Of a DNA stretch of 64,000 nt, positions 50,137-60,055 are shown one piece after another. The position numbers and the translations under genes are program-made. The notes under the pieces are model-generated. The model was given only the letters and a program-made list of their open reading frames with translations, was not told the origin of the DNA and ran no database searches. The stretch's first letter is position 1, and every line of letters begins with the position of its first letter. This DNA comes from Bradyrhizobium amphicarpaeae (GTDB lineage Bacteria; Pseudomonadota; Alphaproteobacteria; Rhizobiales; Xanthobacteraceae), in assembly GCF_002266435.3 (NCBI RefSeq), contig NZ_CP029426.2:5238001-5302000 (forward strand). Direction: 5' to 3'.

Positions 50137-51801
50137 ATGAAACGCTTTGCGATGGCCGCGAGCCTCGTCATGCTTGCATCGACTTGTGCAGGCGCACAGA
50201 CCACCGAGCAACTGGTCAAGGGCGGGACTGATACATCGAACGTTCTCAATTACGGGATGGGTTACAATCTGCAGCGCTTCTCGACGCTGAACCAGATCAA
50301 CAAGGACACCGTCAAGAACCTCGTCCCGGTCTGGAATTACTCCTTCAACGACGATCGCAGCGAGGAATCCCAGCCCATAGTCTATCAGGGCGTGATCTAT
50401 GTGACCTCGCACAATGCGACCATGGCGGTCGACGCCAAGACCGGCAAGCAGATCTGGAAGAGCAAGGTCGAATATCCCGCCGAAACGCCCCGGATCGTCT
50501 GCTGCGGTATCATCAATCGCGGCGTCGCAATCCATGAAGGCAAGTTGTTTCGTACGACGCTCGATGCCAACGTGATTGCGATCGACGCCAAGAACGGCAA
50601 GGAGCTGTGGCGTCAGAAGGCCGCCGATATCAAGGAAGGCTATTCGATGACGGTTGCCCCGCTGGTCGCCGACGGTGTCGTCATCACCGGCATCTCCGGC
50701 GCCGAATTCGGCACGCGTGGCTTCATCGACGGCTGGGATCCGGCGACGGGCAAGCATCTGTGGCGCACCCATTCGATCCCCTCTCCGGACGAGCCCGGCG
50801 GCGACACCTGGAAGGGAGATACCTGGAAGCTCGGCGGCGGCTCGACCTGGATCACGGGCTCTTACGATCCCGAGCTGAACACCGTGTATTGGGGCATCGG
50901 CAATCCCGGCCCGTTCAATTCGGCGGTACGTCCCGGCGACAATCTCTACACCTGCTCCGTGCTGGCGATGGATCCCAAGACCGGCAAGATCAAGTGGCAC
51001 TACCAGTTCTCGCCGAACAATCCGTTCGACTACGACGCCGTCGCCGAGATGGTGCTCGCGGATGTGAACGTCGAGGGCAAGCCGACCAAGGCGCTGATGA
51101 ATGCCAACCGCAACGGCTTCTTCTACGTGCTCGATCGCACCAACGGAAAGCTGCTCGCGGCCAATCCTTACGTGAAGGTCAATTGGGCAACCGGCGTCGA
51201 CATGAAGACCGGCAAGCCGATCGAGACCGACGTCGCCAAGGATGCGCGCGAGGGCAAGAAGGTCACGGTCTATCCGTCGATCCTCGGCGGCAAGAACTGG
51301 GAGCCGATGTCGTTCAACCCGCAGACCGGCCTCGCCTACGCCAACACGCTCAACTTCGGCGGCAAGTACAAGGCCGAGCCCGTCACCTTCAAGCAGGGTG
51401 AATGGTATCTCGGCATGGACCTGACCGATCCCTGGGAGTTCGGCGACGGGCCGCGCGGTTACCTCAAGGCGATCGATCCCATGACGGGCAAGTCGAAATG
51501 GGAAGCGCCGAGCGACATCCCACGCTTCTCGGGCGTGCTGTCGACCGCGGGCGGTGTGGTGTTCTCGGGCGCGCTGACCGGCGAGTTCGAGGCCTTCGAC
51601 GCGGATACCGGCAAGAAGCTCTGGCAGTTCCAGACCGGGTCCGGCATCGAGGGCCAGCCTGTGACCTGGCAGCAGGACGGCGTGCAATATGTCGCGGTGA
51701 CATCAGGCTATGGCGGCGTCTACTCGCTGTTCTCGGGCGACGAGCGGCTTGCCAAAGTGCCACCCGGCGGCTCGCTGTGGGTCTTTGCGGTCAAGCAGTA
51801 A
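50137..51801 (+). CDS. Lanthanide-type PQQ-dependent alcohol dehydrogenase, ExaF/PedH-like
   Basis: A 554-residue quinoprotein with signal peptide about 1-20 and an eight-bladed propeller. The vicinal disulfide is CC at 122-123 (RIVCCGII), metal ligands are Glu190 (SGAEFG) and Asn256 (GIGNPG), and the catalytic Asp298 is followed by Asp300 in PFDYDAV. The extra Asp is the lanthanide marker; calcium enzymes have a small residue there. Shorter length and sequence resemble ethanol-type ExaF/PedH more than XoxF. GGGAGG precedes ATG 50137. A cytochrome c and a binding protein follow in one operon. Expected to oxidise ethanol or other primary alcohols and perhaps aldehydes. Confidence 0.9.
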   Translation: MKRFAMAASLVMLASTCAGAQTTEQLVKGGTDTSNVLNYGMGYNLQRFSTLNQINKDTVKNLVPVWNYSFNDDRSEESQPIVYQGVIYVTSHNATMAVDAKTGKQIWKSKVEYPAETPRIVCCGIINRGVAIHEGKLFRTTLDANVIAIDAKNGKELWRQKAADIKEGYSMTVAPLVADGVVITGISGAEFGTRGFIDGWDPATGKHLWRTHSIPSPDEPGGDTWKGDTWKLGGGSTWITGSYDPELNTVYWGIGNPGPFNSAVRPGDNLYTCSVLAMDPKTGKIKWHYQFSPNNPFDYDAVAEMVLADVNVEGKPTKALMNANRNGFFYVLDRTNGKLLAANPYVKVNWATGVDMKTGKPIETDVAKDAREGKKVTVYPSILGGKNWEPMSFNPQTGLAYANTLNFGGKYKAEPVTFKQGEWYLGMDLTDPWEFGDGPRGYLKAIDPMTGKSKWEAPSDIPRFSGVLSTAGGVVFSGALTGEFEAFDADTGKKLWQFQTGSGIEGQPVTWQQDGVQYVAVTSGYGGVYSLFSGDERLAKVPPGGSLWVFAVKQ

Positions 51802-51809
51802 TCCACGGC

Positions 51810-52169
51810 ATGATGCTGAGAAGGCTCTCTCATAAGACGGCGGCGATCCTCGCCGCCGTCGCGGGGCTGACGGTCGCGATTGCGGCGACCGTTTGCGCCG
51901 CGGACGACGCAACCGGCAATCCCATGCAGGCACAGATCGACCACGGCAAGTCGACCTATGCTTCGAAATGCTCGCACTGCCACGGCCCCAACCTGATGAA
52001 CTCCGGCACCATCACGCCGGACCTGCGCGCCTTTCCCGACGACAAGACCCGCTTCGTCACCACGGTGAAGAACGGCAAGAACAACAGGATGCCGCCCTGG
52101 GGCGATATCCTCGACGACGAGGAGATCGGCTCTCTCTGGGCCTTCATCTCCAGCCGGAGGAAGCCATGA
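51810..52169 (+). CDS. Periplasmic cytochrome c, electron acceptor of the ExaF-like enzyme
   Basis: A 119-residue secreted cytochrome c. Signal peptide about 1-30, heme site CSHCH (Cys 54 and 57, His 58) and a distal Met in NRMPPWGD (about residue 94). The gene begins 8 bases after the dehydrogenase stop. It probably receives electrons from reduced PQQ and passes them to the oxidase chain. It overlaps the next gene by 4 bases. Confidence 0.85.
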   Translation: MMLRRLSHKTAAILAAVAGLTVAIAATVCAADDATGNPMQAQIDHGKSTYASKCSHCHGPNLMNSGTITPDLRAFPDDKTRFVTTVKNGKNNRMPPWGDILDDEEIGSLWAFISSRRKP

Positions 52170-53095
52170 GGGTTCGTCGTGCCGCATGGAGCCTTGCGGC
52201 CTTGCTTTCGACGATGGCGTCGGTCGCTCTCGCAGCCGACGATCCCCTGAAGATCTGCCTCGACGAGGACCGGCCGCCGCTCTCGATGCACCACCGCGGC
52301 AAGCCGGACGCCGGCTTCGACGTGCTGCTGGCGCAGGCGATCGCGGACCGGCTTGGACGGAAGCTGGCGATCCAGTGGTTCGAGAGCAAGCTGGACGAGG
52401 ATTCGAGCCCACAGCTCGAGGCCAATGCACTGCTGTCGGACGGGCGCTGTTCGCTAGTCGGCGGCTACGCGCTGACCCGGGATTCGCTCGTCGTCCCCGG
52501 GATGAAGACGGCGCGCTTGCCTGATTTCGCCGGGGCCACACGCGACGATCGGCGGCGCCGCGTTGCACTCGGCGTGCTCGCGCCGAGCCAGCCTTACGTC
52601 CATTCGCCGTTGACGGTGGTGCTCGGGCCGAAGGCAAGCGGCCGCAAGATCGGCGACATCGGCGATCTCGCAGGGCTTCGTCTCGTCATCGACAGCGGCT
52701 CGCTCGGCGACGCCATCCTGATGAGCTTCGACAAGGGGCGGCTGATCGACAACATCACCCATCTCGTTCCCGGCCGCGACGATCTCCTCGGCACGCTGCA
52801 GCGCGGCGAGCATGACGCGACGCTGATCGATCTTGCCCGCTTCGACGCCCATCGCGCTGCGCACCCGGACACGGCGATCACGGCATCCGGTTACTATTAT
52901 CCGATCGGCGCCAATCGCGGCTATGTCGGACTGGCCAGCGATGGCGCGCTGATCGACGCCGTCAACAAGGCGCTGACGGGGCTCGCGGCCGAGGGGCGGA
53001 TCGCAGAGTTCGGCAAGCAGGCCGGGCTCACCTATCTGCCACCGCGCGAGCCTGCGATTCTGGGCGATGTCTGGACGAAGATCATTCAGCGGTGA
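52166..53095 (+). CDS. XoxJ/MoxJ-like periplasmic solute-binding protein (SBP family 3)
   Basis: A 309-residue secreted binding-fold protein; signal peptide about 1-23, mature start DDPLKICLDEDRPPLSMH, then GFDVLLAQAIADRLGRK, typical of amino-acid-type binding proteins. A disulfide may join Cys 29 and a Cys near SDGRCSLVGG. It is translationally coupled (ATGA) to the cytochrome. MoxJ/XoxJ-type proteins act with quinoprotein dehydrogenases in maturation, so it likely serves the ExaF-like enzyme, while the member at 41363 may serve XoxF. Confidence 0.78.
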   Translation: MRVRRAAWSLAALLSTMASVALAADDPLKICLDEDRPPLSMHHRGKPDAGFDVLLAQAIADRLGRKLAIQWFESKLDEDSSPQLEANALLSDGRCSLVGGYALTRDSLVVPGMKTARLPDFAGATRDDRRRRVALGVLAPSQPYVHSPLTVVLGPKASGRKIGDIGDLAGLRLVIDSGSLGDAILMSFDKGRLIDNITHLVPGRDDLLGTLQRGEHDATLIDLARFDAHRAAHPDTAITASGYYYPIGANRGYVGLASDGALIDAVNKALTGLAAEGRIAEFGKQAGLTYLPPREPAILGDVWTKIIQR

Positions 53096-53110
53096 TTGGA
53101 AAGGCTCGGG

Positions 53111-53242
53111 TGTCCTGGACGCGCTGCAACGCCTCTTGGCGTTGCGGCGCAGAGCCGGGACCTAGAAAGCCGGGTGGCTGCATCATGGACCCCGGCTCTG
53201 CAGCGCACCGCTAAGGAGCGCTGCGCTGCGTCCGGGGCACGA
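53111..53242. repeat. Interspersed repeat, family F
   Basis: The element contains GCTGCAACGCC-TCTT-GGCGTTGCGGC near the left end, AGAGCCGGGACC and GGACCCCGGCTCT as a central inverted pair, and ends with GCGCTGCGTCCGGGGCACGA. It fills most of the 261-base gap before the next gene. Only one copy is in the window; it resembles dispersed palindromic units of bradyrhizobia. Confidence 0.7.
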
Positions 53243-53356
53243 ACTTCGCCCAGCATGTGCCATATGTGATCAGACGGAATGCGCCAATCTGTCTCGCCTG
53301 ATGCCGATGGCAGGGCCAGCCCGGTGCAGTACCCTTCAGGGAACCGGGAGAGAATC

Positions 53357-54346
53357 ATGTCCAAGCCAATCGATCGCCGCCACTTCATTGCCGCCGGTAG
53401 CACCGGACTTGCGATGCCTTTCGTCCTGCGCAGCGCCTCGGCGCAGGCTGGGTGGCCCGCGCGGCAGATTCGCATGATTTGCAGCTATCCCGCCGGCGGT
53501 CAGACCGACCTGCTCGCGCGCGCCTATGGCGAATTCATCTCCAAGCAGGTCGGCAAGACCGTCGTCGTCGAGAACAAGGCCGGTGCTTCCGGCGCGATCG
53601 GCACCGCCGAAGTTGCCCGCGCCGAGCCCGACGGCCACACCATGCTGTGCTCGATCTCGACCACCTACATCATGAACCGCGTGGTGATGAAGAATCCAGG
53701 CTACGACATGGACAAGGATTTGACGCTGGTCAGCGTCATTCCGGGGGCCGGCCTTCTGCTGGTCGCGAACCCCAGGACCGGCGTCAAGACGCTGGAGGAT
53801 TTCGTCGCGTTCGCACGCAAGAGCGGCAAGGTGAACTTCGGCACTTACAGCGCGGGTTCGGCTCCGCACATGACGATCAACGAGCTCAACAAGCAGTACG
53901 GCCTGTCGATCGAGCCGGTCCATTACCGCGGCGAGGCCCCGATGTGGACGGGGATGCTCGAAGGCACGCTGGATGCCGCAATGGGCAGCTACACGGCAGC
54001 GCAGTCGGTCCTGCAAAGCGACCGTGGCACCGTGTTCGCGGTGCATTCGAAGAAGGTCGACGCGATCCCTGCCATCAAGACCCTTCCGGAGCAGGGCGCG
54101 ACCTCGAAATTCTTCACCGTGAGCGGCTTCTCCGGCTGGGCCGTGCCGAAGGCGACGCCGCAAGCGGTGATCGACCGACTGGCGGAGCTGTGCGTGGCCG
54201 CCAACAACGATCCGAAAGTGAAGGAAGTTCTCGCGACCTTCGTGCTCGAAGCTGCCATCGGCTTCAAGGAGACCAATGCGCTGTACCAGCGCGAACTGCC
54301 GATCTGGATCGAGAGCGCGAAGTCACTCGGCCTCGAGCCGGCCTAG
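53357..54346 (+). CDS. TctC/Bug-type tripartite tricarboxylate transporter binding protein (orphan)
   Basis: A 329-residue periplasmic binding protein. Tat-like signal DRRHFIAAGSTGLAMPFV at the N-terminus, then CSYPAGGQTDLLAR and VVVENKAGASGAIGT, the two canonical Bug-family ligand loops. GGGAGAGAATC precedes ATG 53357. No TctA/TctB membrane partners are adjacent, as is common for Bug proteins in soil bacteria. The ligand is unknown. Confidence 0.88.
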   Translation: MSKPIDRRHFIAAGSTGLAMPFVLRSASAQAGWPARQIRMICSYPAGGQTDLLARAYGEFISKQVGKTVVVENKAGASGAIGTAEVARAEPDGHTMLCSISTTYIMNRVVMKNPGYDMDKDLTLVSVIPGAGLLLVANPRTGVKTLEDFVAFARKSGKVNFGTYSAGSAPHMTINELNKQYGLSIEPVHYRGEAPMWTGMLEGTLDAAMGSYTAAQSVLQSDRGTVFAVHSKKVDAIPAIKTLPEQGATSKFFTVSGFSGWAVPKATPQAVIDRLAELCVAANNDPKVKEVLATFVLEAAIGFKETNALYQRELPIWIESAKSLGLEPA

Positions 54347-54470
54347 GCTCCGAGCCAGGGTCGGCGCGCCGGTTGCCCCATCTCGCTCCGGAGTCCGACC
54401 AAAGCCTAGTGTCGGAAGCGCATTTCCACGCTATGATTGCGTGCCACTACGGACCAGAAGGGCCGATCGC

Positions 54471-54896
54471 ATGACACCGGATGCAGTCGCTGTCGCCGTT
54501 ATGATTATCCTGCTCTTTCCGATGGGCTATTTCACGCTGGCCTCGCCGGCCTTCCTGCTGGTGAGGCTCGATATCCAGCCCGTCGCCCAGTTGCTGCGCG
54601 GAATGTTCAACGCCCATTTTCTGGTGATGCGCGTCGCCGCCCTCATCGGGACCGCGGCACTGCTCCTGGACGGCCGCCTGCTTGCCGCGCTGGTCGTTGG
54701 CCTGCTCGCAGTGCTGGCGATCTGGGGACGCCGCTGGTTCATGCAAAGGGTCGATGACCAGCTCAGAGCGAGGGACGCCGGCGATGCCGATGCCCCGCAT
54801 CGGCTGCGGCGGCTGCATTGGAGCGGCATGCTGGCCAATGCAATGCTGCTCGTCGCACTGCTGGCCGGCATTCCCTACATTGCCACGTCCGCGTGA
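54471..54896 (+). CDS. Inner-membrane protein, unknown function
   Basis: A 141-residue protein with four hydrophobic segments (about residues 5-28, 50-68, 70-88 and 115-137) and an Arg/Asp-rich loop between helices 3 and 4. ATG at 54471 is the first start with a fitting hydrophobic N-terminus. I recognise no family. Confidence 0.65.
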   Translation: MTPDAVAVAVMIILLFPMGYFTLASPAFLLVRLDIQPVAQLLRGMFNAHFLVMRVAALIGTAALLLDGRLLAALVVGLLAVLAIWGRRWFMQRVDDQLRARDAGDADAPHRLRRLHWSGMLANAMLLVALLAGIPYIATSA

Positions 54897-54959
54897 AATG
54901 TCGCCGCAGCGGCGCGACCGGCCCGATCATCGCTGCCCAATGCCTGCGCTCGAAAGCGC

Positions 54960-55928
54960 CTAATGCTCGCCCGAACTCGCGGTGGCCTGCTGCGCCTTGT
55001 GGATCGAGGACGGCACCACGCCGAAATATTTCCGGAACACCCGGCTGAAATGCGATGAGCTGGAGAAGCCCCAGGAGAACGCGACGTCGGTGATGGTCTT
55101 GCCGGCGTGGGCCTCGAGCTCCTGGCGGCAGTTCTGCAGGCGGGCCTGCCAGATGTAGTCGCTCACCGTGGTGCCGCGCTCCGAGAACAGCATGTGCAGA
55201 TAGCGTTTGGAGCAGCCGAGCTCGGTCGAGATCTGGTCGATGCACAGATCCGGATCGCGCAGGTGCTCGCGGATGAAGAACTGCGCGCGCACATACATCG
55301 CTTCGGGCCCGACACGGTCGAACATGGTGTCGGCTTCGCGCAGCGGCAGCAGCAGCAGGTCGATCAGCGAATCGGCGACGCCGACCGCACTGTTTGCCGA
55401 CAGCTTTGCCGCCTCGTCGAAGGTCGCATGAACGAAATCGTGGGCGATCCGCCCTGTCCCCGTCTTCGATGACAGCTTGCAGGCGGGCATCCGCTGCGAC
55501 GGGAACCCGCGGTCGCGCAGCAGCGACTTCGGCACGATTACGACGTCGTGGCGGGTGAACGCGGGACTGATGATCGAATGCGGACAGGAGACGTCATAAG
55601 CGATGATGTCGCCCGGGTTGATTTCGATGTGGCGGCCTTCCTGCTCGAAATAGGACACGCCGTAGGTCTGGAAGTGAATCTTGATGTAGGGATGCTCGTT
55701 GGCCTTGGCGCGCGCCAGCGTGTGGGCGATGCGATGCTGACTCACTTCGATCTGGCAGAGCTTGAGGCGCGAGACGCTGGTGTAGTCGATGCGGCCCTCG
55801 AGCGAGGACGCCTCCAGCGGATCGACGTCGAAATGCCCGCACAGGCTCGTCAGCCCGTCGACCCAGCTCTGGATCTGGCGCTTTGGCGTCATGCCGGTCG
55901 TCGAGAGCGTGTGAATGGTGTCGGACAT
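54960..55928 (-). CDS. AraC-family regulator, likely controlling xoxF
   Basis: A 322-residue regulator. The N-terminal 200 residues are an AraC-binding-like effector domain (HPYIKIHFQTYGVSYFEQEGR, IAYDVSCPHSI). The C-terminal about 100 residues hold two helix-turn-helix motifs, LCIDQISTELGCSKRYLHMLF and ITDVAFSWGFSSSSHFSRVFRKYFG. It is divergent from xoxF with 514 bases between the starts. Regulation of the xoxF operon is inferred from position. Confidence 0.85.
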   Translation of the reverse strand: MSDTIHTLSTTGMTPKRQIQSWVDGLTSLCGHFDVDPLEASSLEGRIDYTSVSRLKLCQIEVSQHRIAHTLARAKANEHPYIKIHFQTYGVSYFEQEGRHIEINPGDIIAYDVSCPHSIISPAFTRHDVVIVPKSLLRDRGFPSQRMPACKLSSKTGTGRIAHDFVHATFDEAAKLSANSAVGVADSLIDLLLLPLREADTMFDRVGPEAMYVRAQFFIREHLRDPDLCIDQISTELGCSKRYLHMLFSERGTTVSDYIWQARLQNCRQELEAHAGKTITDVAFSWGFSSSSHFSRVFRKYFGVVPSSIHKAQQATASSGEH

Positions 55929-56442
55929 TAATCCAGCCACTGGGTTTGATCCGGAGATTCGACGCGAATCGCGACCAGCGCTGCTGCAGCCCCCAGCCGT
56001 GATTGCGTGACGTTTACCTCGAATTTGAGCGGTCTTTTGGCACGAGCGCCATCGTTCCATTGCCACCCTTGAAAGACGATCCTCCGCCTTAGTTGTAGCT
56101 CCGTCAAGGGGAACCTGAACGTTGAGCTTGCGACCAACTCATGCGGAAGCCGCTGAATTCGCTACTGCAAAAATCAAAATCTTCGTCTCGTGCGCTGTCG
56201 AGCAAACCGGTTTCTCTCTTGGGCAAGTTTCCCGATGGAGGAGTCGTTAGGGATTAGGGCAGGAACAACAAGAACGGGCCGCTCACGCACGTGGACCCGT
56301 GGCTCTCATCAGGAGGAGAAAGCAGTCCAGCATCGTTTCTGGTCCGAAAAGTGACCGCCCTGCACGAGCAGACCCCGGACGAGAAGCCCGGTGAACCATT
56401 TTTGCTTCGGAAACAATAAACGATACCAACGGAGGAATGACT
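55929..56442. promoter_or_regulatory. Divergent AraC / xoxF promoter region
   Basis: 514 bases with no credible gene. TTTCCCGAT at 56228-56236 matches one half of the dyad array upstream of the TonB receptor. CGGAGGAATGACT directly before the xoxF ATG is a strong ribosome site. Long leader length suggests complex control of a highly expressed gene. Confidence 0.5.
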
Positions 56443-58248
56443 ATGCGCAAGGTGCTACTGGCGACCTTACTCGGCTCCGCGGCGGCTCTCGCCGTCGGGG
56501 GCGCCTCAGCCAATGACGAGCTGCTCAAGATGTCGCAGAACCCGAAAGACTGGGTGATGCCGACCGGCGACTACGCCAATACCCGCTATTCCAAGCTCAA
56601 CCAGATCAACGCACAGAACGTAGGCAAGCTCCAGGTGGCCTGGACCTTCTCGACCGGCGTGCTGCGCGGCCATGAAGGTGGTCCGCTGATCATCGGCAAC
56701 ATGATGTACGTCCACACGCCGTTCCCGAACAAGGTCTACGCCATTGACCTATCGCAGGAGAACAAGATCGTCTGGAAGTACGAGCCGAAGCAGGATCCGA
56801 ACGTCATCCCCGTGATGTGCTGCGATACGGTCAACCGCGGCCTCGCTTTCGGTGACGGCAAGATCTTCCTGCATCAGGCCGATACCACCCTCGTCGCGCT
56901 CGACGTCAAGACCGGTCAGGTTGCGTGGACCGTCAAGAACGGCGATCCGAGCAAGGGCGAGACCGGTACGTCGGCGCCGATGGTCATCAAGGACAAGGTG
57001 CTGGTCGGTATCTCCGGCGGCGAGTTCGGCGTCCAGGCCCACATGTCCGCCTACGACATCAAGACCGGCAAGCTGGCATGGCGCGGATATTCGGAAGGGC
57101 CGGACAACCAGATCCTGGTCGATGCCGAAAAGACCACTGCGCTCGGCAAGCCCGTCGGCAAGGATTCGAGCCTCAAGACCTGGCAAGGCGACCAGTGGAA
57201 GATCGGCGGCGGTGCCACCTGGGGCTGGATCTCGTACGATCCCGAGCTGAACCTCGTCTATTACGGATCGGGCAACCCTTCGACCTGGAATCCGAAGCAG
57301 CGTCCCGGCGACAACAAATGGTCGATGACGATCTGGGCGCGCAACCCGGACACCGGCGTTGCCAAGTGGGTCTACCAGATGACGCCCCACGACGAATGGG
57401 ACTATGACGGCGTCAACGAGATGATCCTCTCGGACCAGTCGATCAACGGCCAGCCGCGCAAGCTGCTGACGCACTTCGACCGCAACGGCCTCGCGTACAC
57501 CATGGACCGCACCAACGGCGAACTGCTGGTCGCCGAAAAGTACGATCCGAAGGTGAACTGGACCTCCGGCGTCGACATGGACAAGAACTCGCCAACCTAC
57601 GGTCGTCCGAAGGTGCTCGACGCAGCTTCGACCGACAAGGCGGGCGAGGACCACAACGTGAAGGGCATCTGCCCGGCCGCGCTCGGCACCAAGGACGAGC
57701 AGCCGGCAGCCTACTCGCCGGACACGCAGCTGTTCTACGTTCCGACCAACCATGTCTGCATGGACTACGAACCGTTCAAGGTGAGCTACACCGCTGGTCA
57801 GCCCTATGTGGGCGCGACGCTCTCGATGTATCCGCCGCAGGGTGAAACCCACATGGGCAACTTCATCGCCTGGGACGGCAAGACCGGCAAGATCGTCTGG
57901 TCGAACAAGGAGCAGTTCTCGGTCTGGTCGGGTGCGCTCGCAACCGCCGGCAACGTGGTGTTCTACGGCACGCTCGAAGGCTACCTGAAGGCGGTCGATG
58001 CCAAGACCGGCAAGGAGCTCTACAAGTTCAAGACTCCCTCCGGCATCATCGGCAACGTCACCACCTACGAGAACGGCGGCAAGCAGTACGTCGCCGTGCT
58101 CTCCGGCGTCGGCGGCTGGGCCGGCATTGGTTTGGCCGCAGGTCTGACCGATCCGAACGCAGGTCTCGGCGCAGTCGGTGGCTACGCCGCACTCAGCAAC
58201 TACACGGCGCTCGGCGGTACGCTGACCGTGTTCGCGCTACCGAACTAA
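56443..58248 (+). CDS. xoxF: Lanthanide-dependent methanol dehydrogenase XoxF
   Basis: A 601-residue PQQ dehydrogenase, the usual XoxF length. Signal peptide about 1-23, eight-bladed propeller. Vicinal disulfide CC at 126-127 (VMCCDTV), metal ligands Glu194 (GGEFG) and Asn278 (GSGNPS), catalytic Asp320 in HDEWDYDG with Asp322 as the extra lanthanide ligand. This places it in the XoxF5-type branch. Start at 56443, 7 bases after GGAGGA; an ATG at 56437 overlaps that site. Oxidises methanol to formaldehyde (or on to formate) in the periplasm, passing electrons to XoxG. Followed by a strong hairpin, then xoxG and formaldehyde genes. Confidence 0.96.
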   Translation: MRKVLLATLLGSAAALAVGGASANDELLKMSQNPKDWVMPTGDYANTRYSKLNQINAQNVGKLQVAWTFSTGVLRGHEGGPLIIGNMMYVHTPFPNKVYAIDLSQENKIVWKYEPKQDPNVIPVMCCDTVNRGLAFGDGKIFLHQADTTLVALDVKTGQVAWTVKNGDPSKGETGTSAPMVIKDKVLVGISGGEFGVQAHMSAYDIKTGKLAWRGYSEGPDNQILVDAEKTTALGKPVGKDSSLKTWQGDQWKIGGGATWGWISYDPELNLVYYGSGNPSTWNPKQRPGDNKWSMTIWARNPDTGVAKWVYQMTPHDEWDYDGVNEMILSDQSINGQPRKLLTHFDRNGLAYTMDRTNGELLVAEKYDPKVNWTSGVDMDKNSPTYGRPKVLDAASTDKAGEDHNVKGICPAALGTKDEQPAAYSPDTQLFYVPTNHVCMDYEPFKVSYTAGQPYVGATLSMYPPQGETHMGNFIAWDGKTGKIVWSNKEQFSVWSGALATAGNVVFYGTLEGYLKAVDAKTGKELYKFKTPSGIIGNVTTYENGGKQYVAVLSGVGGWAGIGLAAGLTDPNAGLGAVGGYAALSNYTALGGTLTVFALPN

Positions 58249-58265
58249 GCCCCATCAGCATCGCC

Positions 58266-58295
58266 CCGGCGCGTGGAATCAACTCCACGCGCCGG
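58266..58295 (+). other. Stable RNA hairpin between xoxF and xoxG
   Basis: CCGGCGCGTGGA and TCCACGCGCCGG form a perfect 12-bp stem with a 6-base loop, 18 bases after the xoxF stop. No T run follows, so it is more likely an mRNA-protecting or partially terminating element that keeps xoxF levels above downstream genes. Confidence 0.75.
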
Positions 58296-58331
58296 CTTGC
58301 CTTCCCATCGAACGCCATCGAGGAAAATCTC

Positions 58332-58850
58332 TTGCGTAAAATCGGCTTTGTCATTGCTGCGATGATCATGGTTGCGTCTGGAGGAATTGCTGTCGCGGAC
58401 GGCTCGGGGGACCCGACCGCCGTCAAGCAGAACGAAACTGGCGAATGGCTCGATAAGGAAGGAAACCCGACCTACAAGATCACCGATGGGTCCGTCGACT
58501 GGTACACCTATTCCGGTTACCGCCGCTACCATTCGGACTGCCATGTTTGTCATGGCCCGGACGGCATGGGCTCGACCTATGCACCGGCCCTGAAGGATTC
58601 GCTCAAGACGATGAGCTATGCCGATTTTCTCGGTGTCGTCGCCTCGGGTCGCAAGAACATCTCGACCGCTTCGGAGAACGTGATGCCGGCCTTCGGCGAT
58701 AACCCGAACGTCGCCTGCTACATGGACGATCTCTACGTCTATCTGCGCGCCCGATCCACCGAGGCCTGGGGCCGCGCCCGACCGGGCAAGCACGAGGACA
58801 AAAACGACGCCTATACCAAGAACGAAGACTCGTGCATGGGCAAGAAGTGA
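58332..58850 (+). CDS. xoxG: c-type cytochrome XoxG, methanol-oxidation related
   Basis: A 172-residue periplasmic cytochrome c of the four-cysteine, methanol-metabolism type. Heme site CHVCH (Cys70, Cys73, His74); additional Cys in VACYMDD (about 129) and DSCMGKK (168) are the other two Cys of the family. The start is TTG at 58332, needed to give the signal peptide MRKIGFVIAAMIMVASGG; ATG at 58362 would truncate it. It is the specific electron acceptor of XoxF. Confidence 0.9.
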   Translation: MRKIGFVIAAMIMVASGGIAVADGSGDPTAVKQNETGEWLDKEGNPTYKITDGSVDWYTYSGYRRYHSDCHVCHGPDGMGSTYAPALKDSLKTMSYADFLGVVASGRKNISTASENVMPAFGDNPNVACYMDDLYVYLRARSTEAWGRARPGKHEDKNDAYTKNEDSCMGKK

Positions 58851-58913
58851 ACGCTTGGACGCCCGCCGAGACTAAAGGCTTGGGCATCCTTTCGAGAATT
58901 TGAGGAGCTACCA

Positions 58914-60023
58914 ATGAAGACACGTGCCGCCGTCGCTTTCGAAGCCAAGAAGCCGCTCGAGATCGTCGAGCTCGATCTGGAAGGCCCGAAGGCCGGCGAA
59001 GTCCTGGTCGAGATCAAGGCGACGGGCATCTGCCATACCGACGCCTATACGCTCGACGGCTTCGACAGCGAGGGAATTTTCCCGTCGGTCCTTGGCCATG
59101 AGGGCGCCGGCATCATCCGCGAGATCGGCCCCGGCGTGACCTCGGTGAAGCCGGGTGACCACGTCATCCCGCTCTACACGCCGGAATGCCGGCAGTGCAA
59201 AAGCTGCCTCAGCCAGAAGACCAATCTCTGCACCGCAATCCGGGCGACGCAAGGCAAGGGCGTGATGCCCGACGGCACCAGCCGGTTTTCCTACAAGGGC
59301 AAGCCGGTCTACCACTACATGGGCTGCTCGACCTTCTCGAACTTCACCGTGCTGCCGGAGATCGCGGTCGCCAAGATCCGCGAGGACGCTCCCTTCGACA
59401 AGAGCTGCTACATCGGCTGCGGCGTCACCACCGGCGTCGGCGCCGTCGTCAACACCGCGAAGGTCACGCCGGGCTCCAACGTGGTCGTGTTCGGCCTCGG
59501 TGGCATCGGCCTCAACGTGATCCAGGGCGCCAAGATGGCCGGCGCCGACAAGATCATCGGTGTCGACATCAACGACTCCAAGGAGGATTGGGGCCGCAGG
59601 TTCGGCATGACAGAGTTCGTCAACCCCAAGAAGATCACCGGCGACATCGTCCAGCACCTTGTCGGCCTCACCGACGGCGGCGCCGATTACACTTTCGATT
59701 GCACCGGCAACACCACCGTGATGCGCCAGGCGCTCGAAGCCTGCCATCGCGGCTGGGGCACCTCGATCATCATCGGCGTTGCCGAATCCGGCAAGGAGAT
59801 CGCCACCCGCCCGTTCCAGCTCGTCACTGGGCGCAACTGGCGCGGCACCGCCTTCGGCGGCGCCCGCGGCCGCACCGACGTGCCGAAAATCGTCGACTGG
59901 TACATGAATGGAAAGATCCAGATCGATCCGATGATTACCCACGTGCTCAAGCTCGAGGAGATCAACAAGGGCTTTGACCTCATGCACGAGGGCAAATCCA
60001 TCCGTTCAGTCGTCGTGTACTAA
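58914..60023 (+). CDS. flhA: S-(hydroxymethyl)glutathione dehydrogenase / class III alcohol dehydrogenase
   Basis: A 369-residue zinc- and NAD-dependent medium-chain dehydrogenase (also called frmA/adhC) that oxidises the formaldehyde-glutathione adduct to S-formylglutathione. Catalytic zinc motifs [12 protein letters not shown] (Cys about 39) and LGHEGAG, structural zinc Cys in [15 protein letters not shown], and NAD site [16 protein letters not shown] precedes the ATG. It acts directly after XoxF, and FghA at 34058 completes the path to formate. Confidence 0.95.
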   Translation: MKTRAAVAFEAKKPLEIVELDLEGPKAGEVLVEIKATGICHTDAYTLDGFDSEGIFPSVLGHEGAGIIREIGPGVTSVKPGDHVIPLYTPECRQCKSCLSQKTNLCTAIRATQGKGVMPDGTSRFSYKGKPVYHYMGCSTFSNFTVLPEIAVAKIREDAPFDKSCYIGCGVTTGVGAVVNTAKVTPGSNVVVFGLGGIGLNVIQGAKMAGADKIIGVDINDSKEDWGRRFGMTEFVNPKKITGDIVQHLVGLTDGGADYTFDCTGNTTVMRQALEACHRGWGTSIIIGVAESGKEIATRPFQLVTGRNWRGTAFGGARGRTDVPKIVDWYMNGKIQIDPMITHVLKLEEINKGFDLMHEGKSIRSVVVY

Positions 60024-60055
60024 CTCGAAAGCGTCACCCCAAGGAGGATCGACCC

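Noticed and set aside
53357..54346. Complete tripartite tricarboxylate transporter
   Set aside because: Only the binding protein is present; the following membrane gene is too small and unlike TctB or TctA.
56443..58248. Calcium-type methanol dehydrogenase MxaF
   Set aside because: The catalytic Asp is followed by a second Asp two residues later, as in XoxF, and no mxaI or mxa maturation genes are present.
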